NCBI GenBank assembly: GCA_011947345.1
Contig: JAAVTG010000688.1
Location: forward strand, 369,575-433,574
Length of the DNA: 64,000 nt
Reading direction: 5' to 3'
From: Phytophthora quininea
Lineage: Eukaryota > Oomycota > Peronosporomycetes > Peronosporales > Peronosporaceae
In this document: positions 53,658 through 64,000 of the stretch, one piece after another
Numbering within the stretch: the first letter of the stretch is position 1
How the letters are laid out: each line of letters begins with the position of its first letter
Position numbers and translations under genes: made by a program
The notes under the pieces: generated by a model
The model's input: only the letters and a program-made list of their open reading frames with translations
The model's database searches: none
What the model was told of the DNA's origin: nothing

Positions 53658-53875
53658 CCTGCAACCTCGTCATGCTTGCAGTCAATGTCGAAAACTGCTA
53701 ACTGCTGTACCTCTGCCAAAGCGTATCGGAGACCATAACTGAGCACTAGAATTCCCTCAGCCATGTCGAGCAACTTCAACGAAGTGGTGGACGCAACTTC
53801 GGGATTTTAAACGAGACGCTGAGGACACTCGATTCATAGCTTAGTTCTGCTTCACATACTTCATTACTTCACTGC

Positions 53876-55829
53876 TCACCGCCGCAGTTCTCGGACCAAT
53901 TCCACTGCCGACGGTCGCGAGGACGGTTCGAGAGCTAAGCACGCCAGCCCAATCCGCTTGATCCGCGGCGGACAGTCGTCCGAGAATCTTGGCCGCAGCG
54001 TTCCTGTCATAACTTGCTGCAGGATTCGGAACGGCTTGGCTTTCTTTCCGTCCGCCGACACACAGTCGTGGAACGGAGTTTTGCACGTGTCTAGCTCGGA
54101 CAAGACGACTCCGAACGAGTAGATGTCGGCTTGTTCCGTGTAGCGTTTGCCCTCGAGGATCTCTGGCGCTGTCCAGTACGGCGTGCCCACCCCGCTGTCA
54201 TGGTCACCTCGGTGCGATCGCGACTCACACCAAAGTCGATCAGCTTTGGCTCCAGATTGCTCGTTAGCAAAATGTTGTTGGACTTGAGATCTCGATGGAT
54301 CAGTGCGGCTGTGCAGGTACTCCAGCGCCTGCGCCACGCCAACCGCCATGTAGATCTTGTCCCTGGCCCACGAGAGCAGGTCGGCGTTCCGCTGCAAGTA
54401 GCTCTGCAAACTTCCCTGCGGTAAGTACTCCAGCACCATCAACAGATTGTTGAGACTGTTCCAGGCGACACCAATAAACGACACAATGTGAGGGTGGTCG
54501 AGACTGGCACTGAGCTCGATCTCCTCTGCGAAAGACTGCACCATGGCGGCACTTTGGCTCCTGGTCTGCAGCAACCTCTTCACCGCAACCTTCTGGGCGT
54601 TGTACTCGCACAGCCAGACCTCTCCAGAGGCTCCTTGAGAGAGCTCTCCCAAAGGGCAAGCTCTCGAATGAAATGCGCTTGCCGGCCAGGTGTTCACTGC
54701 CCAGCAGGATCTTGAGGGTCTTGTTGGAACCTGCGCTCTCATAGTCGAGGCGGCCCAAGGATTGGTTCGTCGTGATCATCGCGGTGGGCAGGACTGGTAG
54801 TTCGGGCGTACCTCCATTAAAGTACAGCGGAGACTGCACGCCGATATCATACCCACCGCCAGCTGCATCCTTCGCCTTTGTCTTCCTTCGACGTTGCCAC
54901 CAGAACCAGCCCGCAACGGCTCCAATCACCACAAGCGCCCCCAGAATGATCGGAACCAGCAGCACCAGGTTGAATCCCGAATCGTCTGGCGCAAACTCCT
55001 GCGCCAACCACGTCGTCACCCGCACTGCCCGTGGGCGTGTTCATCACAGCCATCTCTTTATCCGAGTACTGGTCTCTGCGGTGGCACGGCACCGTCAGCG
55101 ACGCGTATCCGTCGTCTGCAGGACAGACATTCCAGGCCGTGTCGTCGGCCTTCTTGGTTGTGTGGACGACGTACACGTTGAAGGTCACGACCGAGCCGTT
55201 GACGGTGTCGGTCCACGTGTGGTCGAGCAGTCGGATCTGCGGGGCCATGTCGGGATCGCCGCCCGTAGACCACATCGACCCCATGAAGCTGTTGGCGTTG
55301 GGGTCCTCGAAGGCGTCGACGACGCAGCGAGACACGTTGAGGATCTGCCACCCGGTGCAGTACTTCGTGTACTGGGCCGTCTCGCCGTTCGGCTGCGAGC
55401 AGTTGAGGAAGGTGCAGTCCACGCCGCTGATATTCCAGGTAGGGATGGCGATGTCGGCCATGGAGTGGTCTCCCATCGTCCACATCTGCACGGCGTCGTT
55501 GGTGGGGAGATGGCAAATCCTGTGTCCCAGAGCAGCGCGCGCTGCACCAGCCCGGGGAGGTCGCCAAAGGAGATGTCGAGCGCGTCCAGTCGGCCCTGCA
55601 CGGCGGAGGGGACGCTGTTGAGCGTGACGGTGTCGTCCGAGTCGCCGGCCTGGTGCCGGATGTAGAGCTGCTGCGCGATGTCCGAGTTGGAGCCGTCGAA
55701 CACGAACGACGCGTTGTTCGGCAGCGCCGCGTCCGCCGTGCCGAACGACGAAGACGTCGTCGCCAAGCTCCGCTGCGCCGTGTCCGCCGCGCCGACCCCC
55801 GCCGCCAAGAGGAGAGCGGTCCGCAGCAT
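53876..55829 (-). CDS. RLK-H: receptor-like TKL kinase with Cys-containing ectodomain, several frame breaks
   Basis: ATG 55829 starts a signal peptide (MLRTALLLAAGVGAADTA). The ectodomain has NSDIAQQLYIRHQAGD, FGDLPGLVQRALLWDTGFAI, CTFLNCSQPNGE, SRCVVDAFEDP, SMWSTGGDP and CPADDGYASLTVPC. TM: LVLLVPIILGALVVIGAVAGWFWW. Kinase: FGRALS..GASGEVWLCEY, VAVKRLLQTRS, IHRDLKSNN, LIDFGVS, EILEGKRYTEQADIYSFGVV. Breaks: near 55505; near 55030; 2 bp at 54635 compared with the copy at 5.7 kb; 8 bp missing just before HRD near 54303; 1 bp near 54193. The 8-bp and 2-bp gaps are not homopolymer-type, so this copy may really be a pseudogene. It is the parent, or a sibling, of the fragment at 4727-5818. Confidence 0.78.
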
Positions 55830-55949
55830 GGCGAGACGAGGCGAAAATCGGAATGGAGGCGATACACGCGTGACTAGCAGAACGGATGGTGACGGCAGCA
55901 AAGCCCCTCGGCATCCCGCCGTGCGGAGCGTGCAACGCAGCAAATAGGT

Positions 55950-56369
55950 TCAGCGCGCCTCAGCATCTACCAGCTGACGGACACGAGGCTCGGGCTCAAC
56001 TGGCAGTGCTCTAGTCGTCTTTAGCCAGGGGCTGTTCGAACACGGAGGCATTGTATTGTATGCCACGACCGCCCTGGCCGGAGTTCTCCGGTTGGAGGTA
56101 GTACACGGCGACCCCGCCAGCAAATTTAAGTGCAGCGAGAAGCAAGTCGGAGACGGCGGGGTGGGCTCTGTTGAACCAACTAGTCGTACAGGAGCGACTC
56201 CAAGTTCGATGGCGTCGCAGCCGCACATTCCAAGGACCCTGGACAACTTCCGCAAGACATGAGGCAACTCCTAGCGGACGGTCAACTTGCAAGACCTGCA
56301 TACTTTGAGTGGCGATGTCCTGACGCTTTGAGAAGGAAGTTGAACACATCGATATCTTGGCGGCAATGT
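55950..56369. other. Spacer between RLK-H and RLK-I
   Basis: About 420 bp with only short frames. It is upstream of RLK-H and downstream of RLK-I, both on the minus strand, and probably holds the RLK-H promoter. Confidence 0.4.
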
Positions 56370-57651
56370 TTACACGTTGTAGGAAGTGCACCATTCACAG
56401 AGTATGAACACGCTGTCGCATCTCTCTAAAAACACTTGCACGAGTTGGTGGGCCCTCGGCCTTCGCTCGGGGTCGCGGTGCAAGCAGGTCAGACCAACAT
56501 CGCGGACGATCTTCGGGCAGTCTTGCGAAAAACTCGGCCGCAAATGGTCGTCCAGGACCCGCTGTAGCACCTGGAAAGGCTTGGGCTTCTTGCCGTCCTC
56601 CGTGCGGACGTCAAAATAGGGCGTCTTGCACGTGTCGAGCTCTGACAGCACCACTCCGAACGAGTAAATGTCTGCCTGCTCCGTGTACCGATTGCCTTCC
56701 AGAACCTCCGGGGCCGTCCAGAATGGAGTGCCTACCCCTTCCGTCATGGACCCGTCAGCGCGAGCGACTCGCCCCAAAGTCGGTGATCTTGACCTCCAGC
56801 GTCTCCGTCAGCAGAATCTTCTTGGACTTGAGGTCTCGGTGGATGATCGGCGCTTTCCTCCCGTGAATGAATTGGAGACCACGCGCGATCTCGACAGCCA
56901 TGCGGGTCTTGTCGCGAGACCACGAGAGCAAGTGGCCGCTGTCACCCAGGCACCGCTTCAAGTCGCCCATCGGATAGTACTCCATCACCATTGACAAGTT
57001 CTCGAGGCGACTCCACGCGACGCCGATGAAGTTGACGATGTGCGGGTGCTGCAGCGTCGCACTCAGAGCGATCTCCTCGGCAAAGTCCCGCACGTTTTCC
57101 ACCGTCTGCTCTTTGGCCTGCAGGAGGCGTTTGACAGCGACGAGCTGACCGGCGTGTTCACACAACCAGACCTCGCCCGATGCGCCTTTGGAGATGGTCG
57201 ACTTGAACTGGAGCTTCTTGAACGGGACCCGTCTGGCAGCGAGGTCCTGGGACTCCAGTAGCCCCAGCAGAAACCTGCTCGCTCCTTCCGCTTGGTCCAC
57301 CGCTTGACCAGCGTCCAGCGTGCTCCTTCGCGGAGACAGCGGGATAAAGCTCCCTGAAATCGCTGCCTGGAGGTCGTACGTCACGAAGTCGAGACGGAGA
57401 CTACGTGGGGAACCCACCAGCAGTTGTTGTCGCCGTTGCAGCTTCCGACGATAGCAGATGCCAAGGTAGATGATTCCGATCGCGACCACGATGCCGATCG
57501 CCATGGGGATCAGCAGCACCAACCTGAAATTGGTCGGCGGAGGAACGAAATGACTCCCCTCACGGCCCGTCGAGTCATTCGTCGGTGGTGCGTACAAGTG
57601 TCGACGTAGGATTCGCACGTCGACAGCCCCCGTCAAGGCAAGCGTGCGCAT
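56370..57651 (-). CDS. RLK-I: membrane TKL kinase almost without ectodomain
   Basis: The ORF starts at 57651 and has only about 40 residues before a TM segment (LVLLIPMAIGIVVAIGIIYL). The kinase follows: ISKGASGEVWLCEH, VAVKRLLQAKE, NFIGVAWSRLENLSMVMEYY, IHRDLKSKK, ITDFGAS. The frame then stops. A repeat TCGCTCGC just after DFGAS (near 56765) suggests a 4-bp tandem duplication; without it DFGASR runs on to ADGSMTEGVGTPFWTAPEV. The C-lobe continues ADIYSFGVVLSELDTCKTPY and HRDPERRPRAHQLV. Catalytic residues are present. The large ectodomain of its neighbours is missing, either lost or left in unrecognised upstream exons. Confidence 0.8.
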
Positions 57652-58273
57652 GATCGATCGATTTCGTGAATGGTGAGAGGCGAAGGCGCGAGGAAGCCCG
57701 CAGTGAGGTCACGTCGACACCGATCCTTGTGACAAACGCCGCCGGAGTAGCACCCGAGGCGCCATCCTGCCGCGTCTTAGCGCGATGAGCAATGCGGAGC
57801 GGTGTCCTGCCGCGGAAGGTGTCTGCTGCGCGCCACACATTTGCCGCGATCCCGACCAACACCTTGCCGATTCAACTGGACCGTTGACCCGAGCCGCCCG
57901 ACTGTAGCACGTCGAGCGGGAAGAAGATCGCGCTGGACCTAAGCAGCTCCATCGTCAGCAAGCACGCATCGGAAACGGTGGTGGTCGTCTTGAAAGACAT
58001 CCAGAGCAAGTTGAATGGAGCCATCCGCGCCGTTGGCGAGTCGACATCCTGATCAATGGAGCACTAACCCCAAAGCGCGTCCATATGCCACTGTCTTCTA
58101 TGCCCCTTGACCTCCTGCGCAGACCTGCTCTGCTAGATCCTGCTGGTCGACTGAACCCAACCACCACCACCACCTTCTCGGTCTCCGATATTATATCGCG
58201 GCCAGTCGTCTGGGTGCGGCGGCGCCACTGTGCAATCCGCTTAAGAGCCGTCATCATCTTCTCATCGACAGCC
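57652..58273. other. Divergent spacer between RLK-I and RLK-J
   Basis: About 620 bp between genes on opposite strands. Frames present here (for example 57575-57862 minus) show no recognisable domain. It probably contains both promoters, and possibly a 5' signal-peptide exon of RLK-J near 58200, which I cannot define. Confidence 0.4.
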
Positions 58274-60191
58274 ATGGCGACGTCCATCGCGCTGGACGGG
58301 ACCAGCTCGGACCTCGCCCGCCAGCTCTACTACCGAGCCAAGGCCGGCGATCAAGCGGACCAACTGAGTCTCGTGGCCATACCCGACGCCGTGCGGACTC
58401 GTCTCGACGACTTGGCGCTGGACTGGAGTAAACTGCCGGGGCTTGCCCAGCGCGCTTTGCTCTGGGACTCGGGCTTTGGGGTCTCGTCCGAGAACGCGGC
58501 GGTGCCGATCTGGCCACTGGGCAACCACTCGATGACCGACTTGGCCCTGACGGTCGACGAGTACGAGGCCGCCGGCTGCGTGCCCAAGAACTGCAGCGAG
58601 CCGAGCGGGGCCGAGAGCTGGAGCAGCTTCCAGTGCAACGGCGCGCAGATGGACACGGTCGCCAAGTGCCTCATCCAGGCGTTCGAGGACGACCAGTCGT
58701 ACAACGCTGCCATGTGGGGTGTCGGAGGAAACCCGGACGGCGTCGTCGTTCCCCGGGTCGCCATGCACCAGTGGGTCGACGGCGGCAGCAACATTTCGTA
58801 CACGGTGCTGGCGGTGCACACCATCTCAATGGACAATGAACCAGGCTACCCCAACTGTCCAGCCTCGACGCAGAACAACGGCTACGGATCCATCGCCTTC
58901 CCGTGCCGAAGGACCGACAACATCACGGACGCAATCAAGGCAGAGGTCGTGGCGGTGACGGGTAGTGTATGGGTCTCGCAGTGGCTGGTGGACGACTACA
59001 AGGCAACGGCGGAGGAGAACTCCGGCGGCTTCAACAACTTGCTGCTGATCCCAATCATCTTGGCGGCTGTGCTAGTCGCGGCGTTGGTTTGGCTCGGCTT
59101 TTACTGCAAGAAGAGACGACGAGCGAAAGCTCGAGAGCTGTTTGAAGACACGTCGCCAGGCATGAGGCCGTACACGCCGCCACCGCCGCCTCCAAAGACA
59201 TACGAAGACAAAGACTCGACTGCACGACCCACGCTAGCAGTAAGTGAGGATTTGGCGACGTCCTACGCTGGCGCAGACCAGACCATCCAGTTCCCCAACT
59301 ACAACGAGGAGTACGTTAGTGGCGGATCCAACTCGACGATGAAGTTACTGCTTGGTAGTGAGTTCCTCGTCGGTAGACGAATCCAACCGGAGGACTTGAC
59401 GTTCGTCCAGGCAATCTCAAAGGGAGCATCGGGAGAAGTCTGGAAGTGCGAGTACTTGGGCCAGGACGTGGCTGCCAAGCGGTTGCTGCAGTCCAAGGAA
59501 CACAAGGCCGAGGACGTCAACGAATTCGCGCAGGAGATTGAGCTTAACGCGAGTCTGCAGCACCCAAACATCAGCGCGTTCATTGGCGTGTCGTGGAGCA
59601 GTCTGGATAACCTGACGATGGTGATCGAGTACTTCCCTATCGGAGATCTACAGAGGTATCTCAAAAGAACGCAGACTTGTTGTCGTGGGCTCGGGACAAG
59701 ATCCACATGGCCATCGGCGTGGCCAGTGCGCTCGGGTACCTTCACGGGCACTCGCCGCCGATAATTCATCGCGATTTAAAGTCCAGGAACGTCTTGTTGA
59801 CCAGGCAATTGGAGGCGAAGGTGATCGACTTTGGCATCAGTCGCGGTCGACTCGATCGCACAATGACGGCGGGAGTAGGAACTCCATTCTGGACAGCCCC
59901 GAAATTCTCGAAGGCAAACGCTACACGGAGCAGGGAGATATCTATTCGTTCGGTGTGGTGCTGTCCGAGCTGGACACGTGCAAAATCCCGTTCCACGACT
60001 GCGTGTCGGCGGACGGCAAGAAAGTCAAACCGTTCCGGATCCTGCAACAAGTTATGACGGGGACGCTGCGGCCGAGTTTCTCGGAGGACTGTCCGCCTCG
60101 GATACGTCGCGTGGGTGTGGGCTGCTGTCAACATGATCCTGCACGACGACCCACCGCAGCTCAGTTAGTGAGATTGTTGCAAGGCGAATAG
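58274..60191 (+). CDS. RLK-J: receptor-like TKL kinase with Cys-containing ectodomain
   Basis: The only receptor kinase of the cluster on the plus strand. From ATG 58274: SSDLARQLYYRAKAGDQADQ, SKLPGLAQRALLWDSGFGV, SMTDLALTVDEYEAAGCVPK, CSEPSGAESW, AKCLIQAFEDD, WGVGGNPDG, CPASTQNNGYGSIAFPC. TM: LLLIPIILAAVLVAALVWLG. The juxtamembrane part has a proline run (YTPPPPPPKTYE). Kinase: ISKGASGEVWKCEY, VAAKRLLQSKE, IHRDLKSRN, VIDFGIS, GTPFWTAP, GKRYTEQGDIYSFGVV, HDPARRPTAAQLV. Two one-base losses, near 59665 (AAAA/G) and 59898 (C run), break the frame and are probably errors. It needs a signal peptide, not seen at this start; a longer frame exists to 58085. It is closely related to RLK-H. Confidence 0.85.
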
Positions 60192-60256
60192 TCCACTGAG
60201 CTTCCGTCGTGCATCTGCTTTATTTGCGACTGTTCAAAAGCGGCGATAACTGCTCA

Positions 60257-61334
60257 ATGTCTTCACGCAAGCCCCGCAAGGATTCCGCTTGGGCTCCAGA
60301 CTCGACCGAGGCGCTCTTTGCCGACGGTATCAGCGACGAAGAGAGTCAGGATCGTTGGAAACGAGCAGCTCTAGCTCAGGAAGAGGACGAAGAGCTGCTA
60401 CACCGCACAGTGGTGGCGTCCAAGAAGCAGAATCTTGAACTGCAGTATGAGCGAGTGCGTCGCGTGATGTTTCTGGTGAATGGTTTGTCAATGTGCTGAC
60501 AAATTGGTTTTGTTTCCAGGCGGCTAAGCAGAGAGCTTACATCCGACGCGAGAAGAGGAAGCTGCTGCTACAGCACGCTCTACTGACAGCTGAACGCGAA
60601 CGCTTGACGCCTCGCAGTCCTCCGACTGGTTTTGCCTCTCAGCCTTCCCAGTAGCTACTGATCGTCGCGTGACGGTGGATGTCGGAGGCCAACTTTTTGA
60701 ACTCTCGGCTGCTGTGGCTTTGAAAGACTCAGGGTCGTTGCTGGCTGCGTTCGTGCAGGACGACTCTCCTCTGAGTGCGGCTGAAAGCGGTTGCTTTCGA
60801 GTCGATCGGGACTGGAAATTATTTCGCCACATCTTGCGATTCCTACGGGACGGCTTCTTGCCGTCAGACCCGAAGCTGCTGAGAACCCTGTACGTCGAAA
60901 GCGAGTTCTGGCGCTTCGAGTCGCTGCTGAACGCCATCGAGAAGAAGAACGCGGAAGTGTGGCAGCTCAAGAACAGCAACGAGAGCAAACCTGCAGCGCA
61001 AGACAAGGACGCCAAAGACCCGAACGCCTGGTGGTTGGAACCTCCATCCTGGTGGGGAGCAGTCGCCGCCAAACCGAAGGAGAAGCCGAAGTCTGCTCTG
61101 ATGGAGACGTTCAAGAAGAAAGCGAGTGCTGTTAGTGTAAAGGCCAAAGCGAAGACCAAGAAGACAGAGGACGACGAGGCTGAAGCCTGGTGGAAGGCCT
61201 CGACGTACAAAGGCACCAACTATATGGACATTCTAGCCAAAGAGAGGGCCAAACCTGCTGACGACGGTGGCCGAACTCCACGCAGTCCAGTCGTAACACA
61301 CCACACGTGGGCTGCTTCTGCGTCCCCAAAGTAA
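60257..61334 (+). CDS. KCTD-type BTB (T1) domain protein with N-terminal coiled coil
   Basis: Exon 1 starts at ATG 60257 (MSSRKPRKDSAWAPD), acidic and helical. A 44-bp intron (60476-60519; GTGAAT..TTCCAG, phase 0) joins VMFL to AAKQRAYIRREKRKLLLQHA. A one-base slip near 60650 leads to the BTB/T1 domain: VTVDVGGQLFELSAAVAL, FRVDRDWKLFRHILRFLRDG, LRTLYVESEFWRFESLLNAI. The C-terminus is Lys/Trp-rich (WWLEPPSWWGAV, EAEAWWKASTYKGTNYMD). KCTD-like proteins oligomerise and often act as adaptors for cullin-3 ligases; here that is inferred from the domain. It converges on the acid phosphatase gene only 20 bp downstream. Confidence 0.82.
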
Positions 61335-61354
61335 TACAAACTCATTTCCTTAGC

Positions 61355-62478
61355 TCAGGCCTTGACCGTCAGAAAATCAAGCGCGAGCGACTCAAAGTGC
61401 GAGAATGGACACAACGAGTCATTGCTGTGGCCCGCGAAGCTGACGGGACTGCCCTCGTAGATCGGTTTGATGAAGAATTCGTGCGTGGCGTCGTCCTCGT
61501 ACAGCTCGAAGGTCACCGCAGTGCCGTACTCAGGCAGCTGGGCGCCCACGTCAATCTGCAACGCACTCAGCAGGGCCACAATCGAGTTGTCGTGGGCCGA
61601 GAAGAAGGACAACTTGGCAGGCTGCTTGCGGTTGACCACGTCCTTGACGAAGTCGTAGATGGTCTGCACGCCCTCCTTGAAGGCTCCGTGGCAAAAGTCT
61701 CGGCGATGGTACAGTCGCTGCCACAGCCACGTGTCGTAGGCATTGACCTGCGTGATGATCTTCTGGTCGACGCCTTGTGGCAGCGGCCAGTTGTGCGCCT
61801 CCCGACACGTCAGCGCGTCTCTCACTGCAGTCCACGGGAAGGGTTGGTCCTCTGGCACTGAGGCAGTCTCTCAAATGCAGAGCCAACTTGTCGGTGGCCT
61901 CTCGCTCGATTTTGCTCCTGAGCTGCAGCACGTCGTCTTGCACGATCTGCTCGATCTCGTTGAACACCTGCAGGGGTGCATGGGGGCCAGCACATTGCGC
62001 GTGTAGGTGTGCACGTAGAATTGGGGAGGGGCTTTGGTCTGTGAGCTGCTGTCACTGTCATCGTAGAAGAAGCCTCGGAGCAGACACTGCACCGACTCGA
62101 TGGTCCTGGGGACGCTGCTGGACAGTACGAAGACGCTCTCCGAGGTGACGTCGCTGCCTACGAAAGAGCCATACTTGGCTCGGAACTGGCGGCCTTTTGC
62201 CGTCATGTGATCGACCCCTTTCTGGGTCAGCAGTCCGTAGGGGAACTGAGTCTCCTTGGACGGACGGATCACTGGAGGCTGCGACGGATCTGCGCCGATG
62301 GGCTTGGCCGTCTGCTGCAGCACTTGGATCTGCTCGCTCGTCGCCACTTTGGACGCCCAGAAACTCTTCTCCTCGGGCGTTGGCTGCACTTTGGTGCCGA
62401 TGGATGTGAGCACGGGGTGCGGTCCCCGTGGCGGTGGAAGATGAGCACGTGACGCAGCGTCAGGTTTCGACCAGCCAT
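61355..62478 (-). CDS. Histidine acid phosphatase
   Basis: ATG 62478 gives MAGRNLTLRHVLIFHRHGDR with the active-site RHGDRTP; the second catalytic pair is SAHDNSI near 61590. Between them: QFPYGLLTQKGVDHMTAKGR, VLSSSVPRTIESVQCLLRGF, and a helical cap region. Three one-base slips, near 62420 (C4), 61975 and 61862, break the frame and are probably errors. About 370 residues, as in lysophosphatidic-acid or prostatic-type acid phosphatases. No signal peptide is seen at this start, which suggests a cytosolic or mitochondrial enzyme, or a missing 5' exon. It would remove phosphate from small phosphomonoesters, through a phosphohistidine intermediate. Confidence 0.85.
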
Positions 62479-62823
62479 TTCGGAAGAAGCTCTCGAGGGT
62501 CTGCTGGAAGATTGCAAAGTGAGACTTGGCCTGGTGGTTGATGCGTGGACGCGGTTAGGGTGGGACATGACCAGCAAAAGCTGTAGATTCAAGCGAGGAC
62601 AGTGGAGGACAATGCAGTGGACGTAGAGTTACCAGATTGCGAGGGACACGAGGAGTATAATGCTGCTGCTACATTCGATCGCACAATAATGGAGCTGGTT
62701 GTTTCTGATTGGCATTGGAATCCGTCCAACATCCACTTCAACTTGCCAGCCAATCACTCGTTTCCTTCGATATCACTGGTTGAAATTCATATCGACCAAT
62801 CCTGAACAAAACCTGTCACGGCC

Positions 62824-63986
62824 TTGTGTCGCGGGCTCCTCTGTGCCTTCCCCACGGCCTTATGTCGACTGCAGCGAGGTGTCGGGCGTCTCTCCTTGTC
62901 ATCTGTTGCTGCCCGTAGCTTCTTCTCGTCTATATCGTCGCGGGAAGAGCGAGAGGCGCCCGCCTTTCGAGCTTACCTCAAGAACGAACAGCACCTGATG
63001 GTGCCAATCAGTTTGTGGTGCCTACTGGAGATACCAAGTGGCCTGAGGAGACGTGGGGGTACAGGCTGGGGAAGAAAGCCCAGTGGCTGAGGAAGCAGAA
63101 GAGGGACAAGAAAGAGATCCCAGAGAGGATGCTGGACGACTTGGAGCAAATGCAGTTCGCGTGGGACTGAGTCAGTACAAATGGGACCACTTCTTCATGC
63201 CCATGCTGCGGAGGCACTACGAGCTGTTCGAACACATCGATGTCGACCAAAACCTTGTGGTTCCATAGGCCAAAGAGTGGCAAAAGGTTTTGGTGCAAGA
63301 AGTTGGGCAGCCAGATCGCTAATATCCGACGCGGACCAAGTGAAAGGTAGTTACGAGAGCTGGGTTTCGTATGGGATCACTCCGACGCTCAGTGGAAGTA
63401 TAGCGGTCGAGGCTTTTCACAACATCCACGGACACTGTCGCGTACCGCAGACCTTTACTGTTGTTTCCGATGAACGCTGGCCGTGGAATGTTAAACTCGG
63501 TTTTGTCGTCAGCAATATTCGCGCAGGAAGTGGTTACTCGGATCAAGTCACTCGTGATAAACCCCGATTGGAGAGGTGGGGTTTGTGTGGAATATCTATG
63601 AGACGGACTGGCGTGAGCGGATTCTGCCTGCATTGAAGACGTTTCACGAGATACACAGACACTGTCGGGTTCCGTATGAGTTTACCGTGCCGTCAGATGA
63701 AAAGTGGTCTGTGGAATTATGGGGTCCCAACCTTGAATTTGCACACTGTAACATCCGCTCTAGAGGTGACTTCTTTGATCAAATCGCTCGAGCGAGTGAT
63801 GTACTCGCAGACATTGGATTCGGGGTGAAAATCCCTTCCGCCAAGTGGAGACAGCGCGTGGAGTCCATGCTGACGACGTTCGAGCGGCTTCACGGTCATC
63901 GAAGTGTGCCTCGCGAGTTTCTGGTGCCGTCGAACAACCCTGGGAGGAAAAGGACTGGGGCATTCACCTGGCCAAGCTTGAGTTGA
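62824..63986 (+). CDS. Helicase-associated (HA) repeat protein, several frame slips, cut by window end
   Basis: A Ser/Arg-rich N-terminus (SSVAARSFFSSISSREERE) that could be a mitochondrial presequence precedes AFRAYLKNEQHLMVP. HA modules follow across shifting frames: FVVPTGDTKWPEETWGYRLG, QYKWDHFFMPMLRRHYELFE, the VAEAFHNIHGHCRVPQTFTV type, WRERILPALKTFHEIHRHCR and WRQRVESMLTTFERLHGHRS. A stop at about 63170 and others break the frame. From 63170 on it is nearly identical to the inverted copy at 39000-39897. Such proteins are abundant in oomycetes; the HA domain probably binds nucleic acid. The 3' end lies beyond the window. Confidence 0.65.
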
Positions 63987-64000
63987 AGCCGTGAATTACT

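Noticed and set aside
60524..61219. 231-codon minus-strand ORF opposite the KCTD gene
   Set aside because: Ser/Phe-rich shadow. The plus strand carries a clear BTB/T1 domain and a spliced first exon.
1..64000. CRISPR array, bacterial operon or prophage
   Set aside because: No regularly spaced repeats. Spliceosomal introns, eukaryotic domains and eukaryotic transposons throughout.

Overview
This is eukaryotic DNA. It most closely resembles a Phytophthora-like peronosporalean oomycete. The reasons are compact, GC-rich, mostly intron-poor genes; short GT..AG introns of about 44-71 bp; receptor-like TKL kinases with oomycete-style ectodomains; one-repeat MYB factors of the SHAQKYF class; helicase-associated (HA) repeat proteins; and Harbinger/DUF6818, hAT, LINE and chromodomain Ty3/gypsy elements.

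Layout. 0-6 kb: a zinc-ribbon-like hypothetical protein, an F-box-like gene with frame breaks, a MYB gene (MYB1), and a truncated, displaced copy of a TKL kinase. 6.3-23.7 kb: a nest of mobile elements. It holds a complete Harbinger element (6291-8758), a decayed gypsy element (gypsy A) split by a 3.5 kb hAT element (11020-14491) that carries an antisense acetyl-CoA-synthetase fragment, a full-length gypsy element (gypsy B, 14921-22845) that contains a tRNA-derived SINE and a long antisense ORF, and a LINE remnant. 24-39 kb: genes return, with a secreted PLC-like phosphodiesterase, a VPS9 Rab-GEF, four more MYB genes (MYB2-5), a large SH3-like-repeat protein ending in a FAIM-like domain, and the GTPase GPN1. 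40-60 kb: a tandem cluster of nine receptor-like TKL kinases plus one kinase-less receptor. RLK-A to RLK-D have Ser/Thr-rich mucin-like stalks. RLK-E, receptor G, RLK-H and RLK-J share a Cys-containing ectodomain with an LLWDSGF-type motif; RLK-F and RLK-I have short ectodomains. 60-62.5 kb: a KCTD-type BTB gene and a histidine acid phosphatase. Two near-identical HA-repeat genes in opposite orientation (39.0-39.9 and about 62.8-64.0 kb) bracket the receptor cluster.

How it fits together. The host genes suggest signalling and gene control: cell-surface receptors, cytosolic kinase domains, MYB regulators, a Rab5-type exchange factor and secreted phospholipid enzymes. The local MYB and receptor families probably grew by tandem duplication. 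MYB1 and the kinase fragment lie on the far side of the element nest from their closest relatives, so transposon insertion appears to have separated them.

A caution for the whole window: many otherwise well-preserved genes are broken by one-base indels, mostly in runs of C, G, A or T. I read most of these as likely base-calling errors, not pseudogenes. A few lesions (8-bp, 4-bp and 162-bp) are not of that type and look biological.
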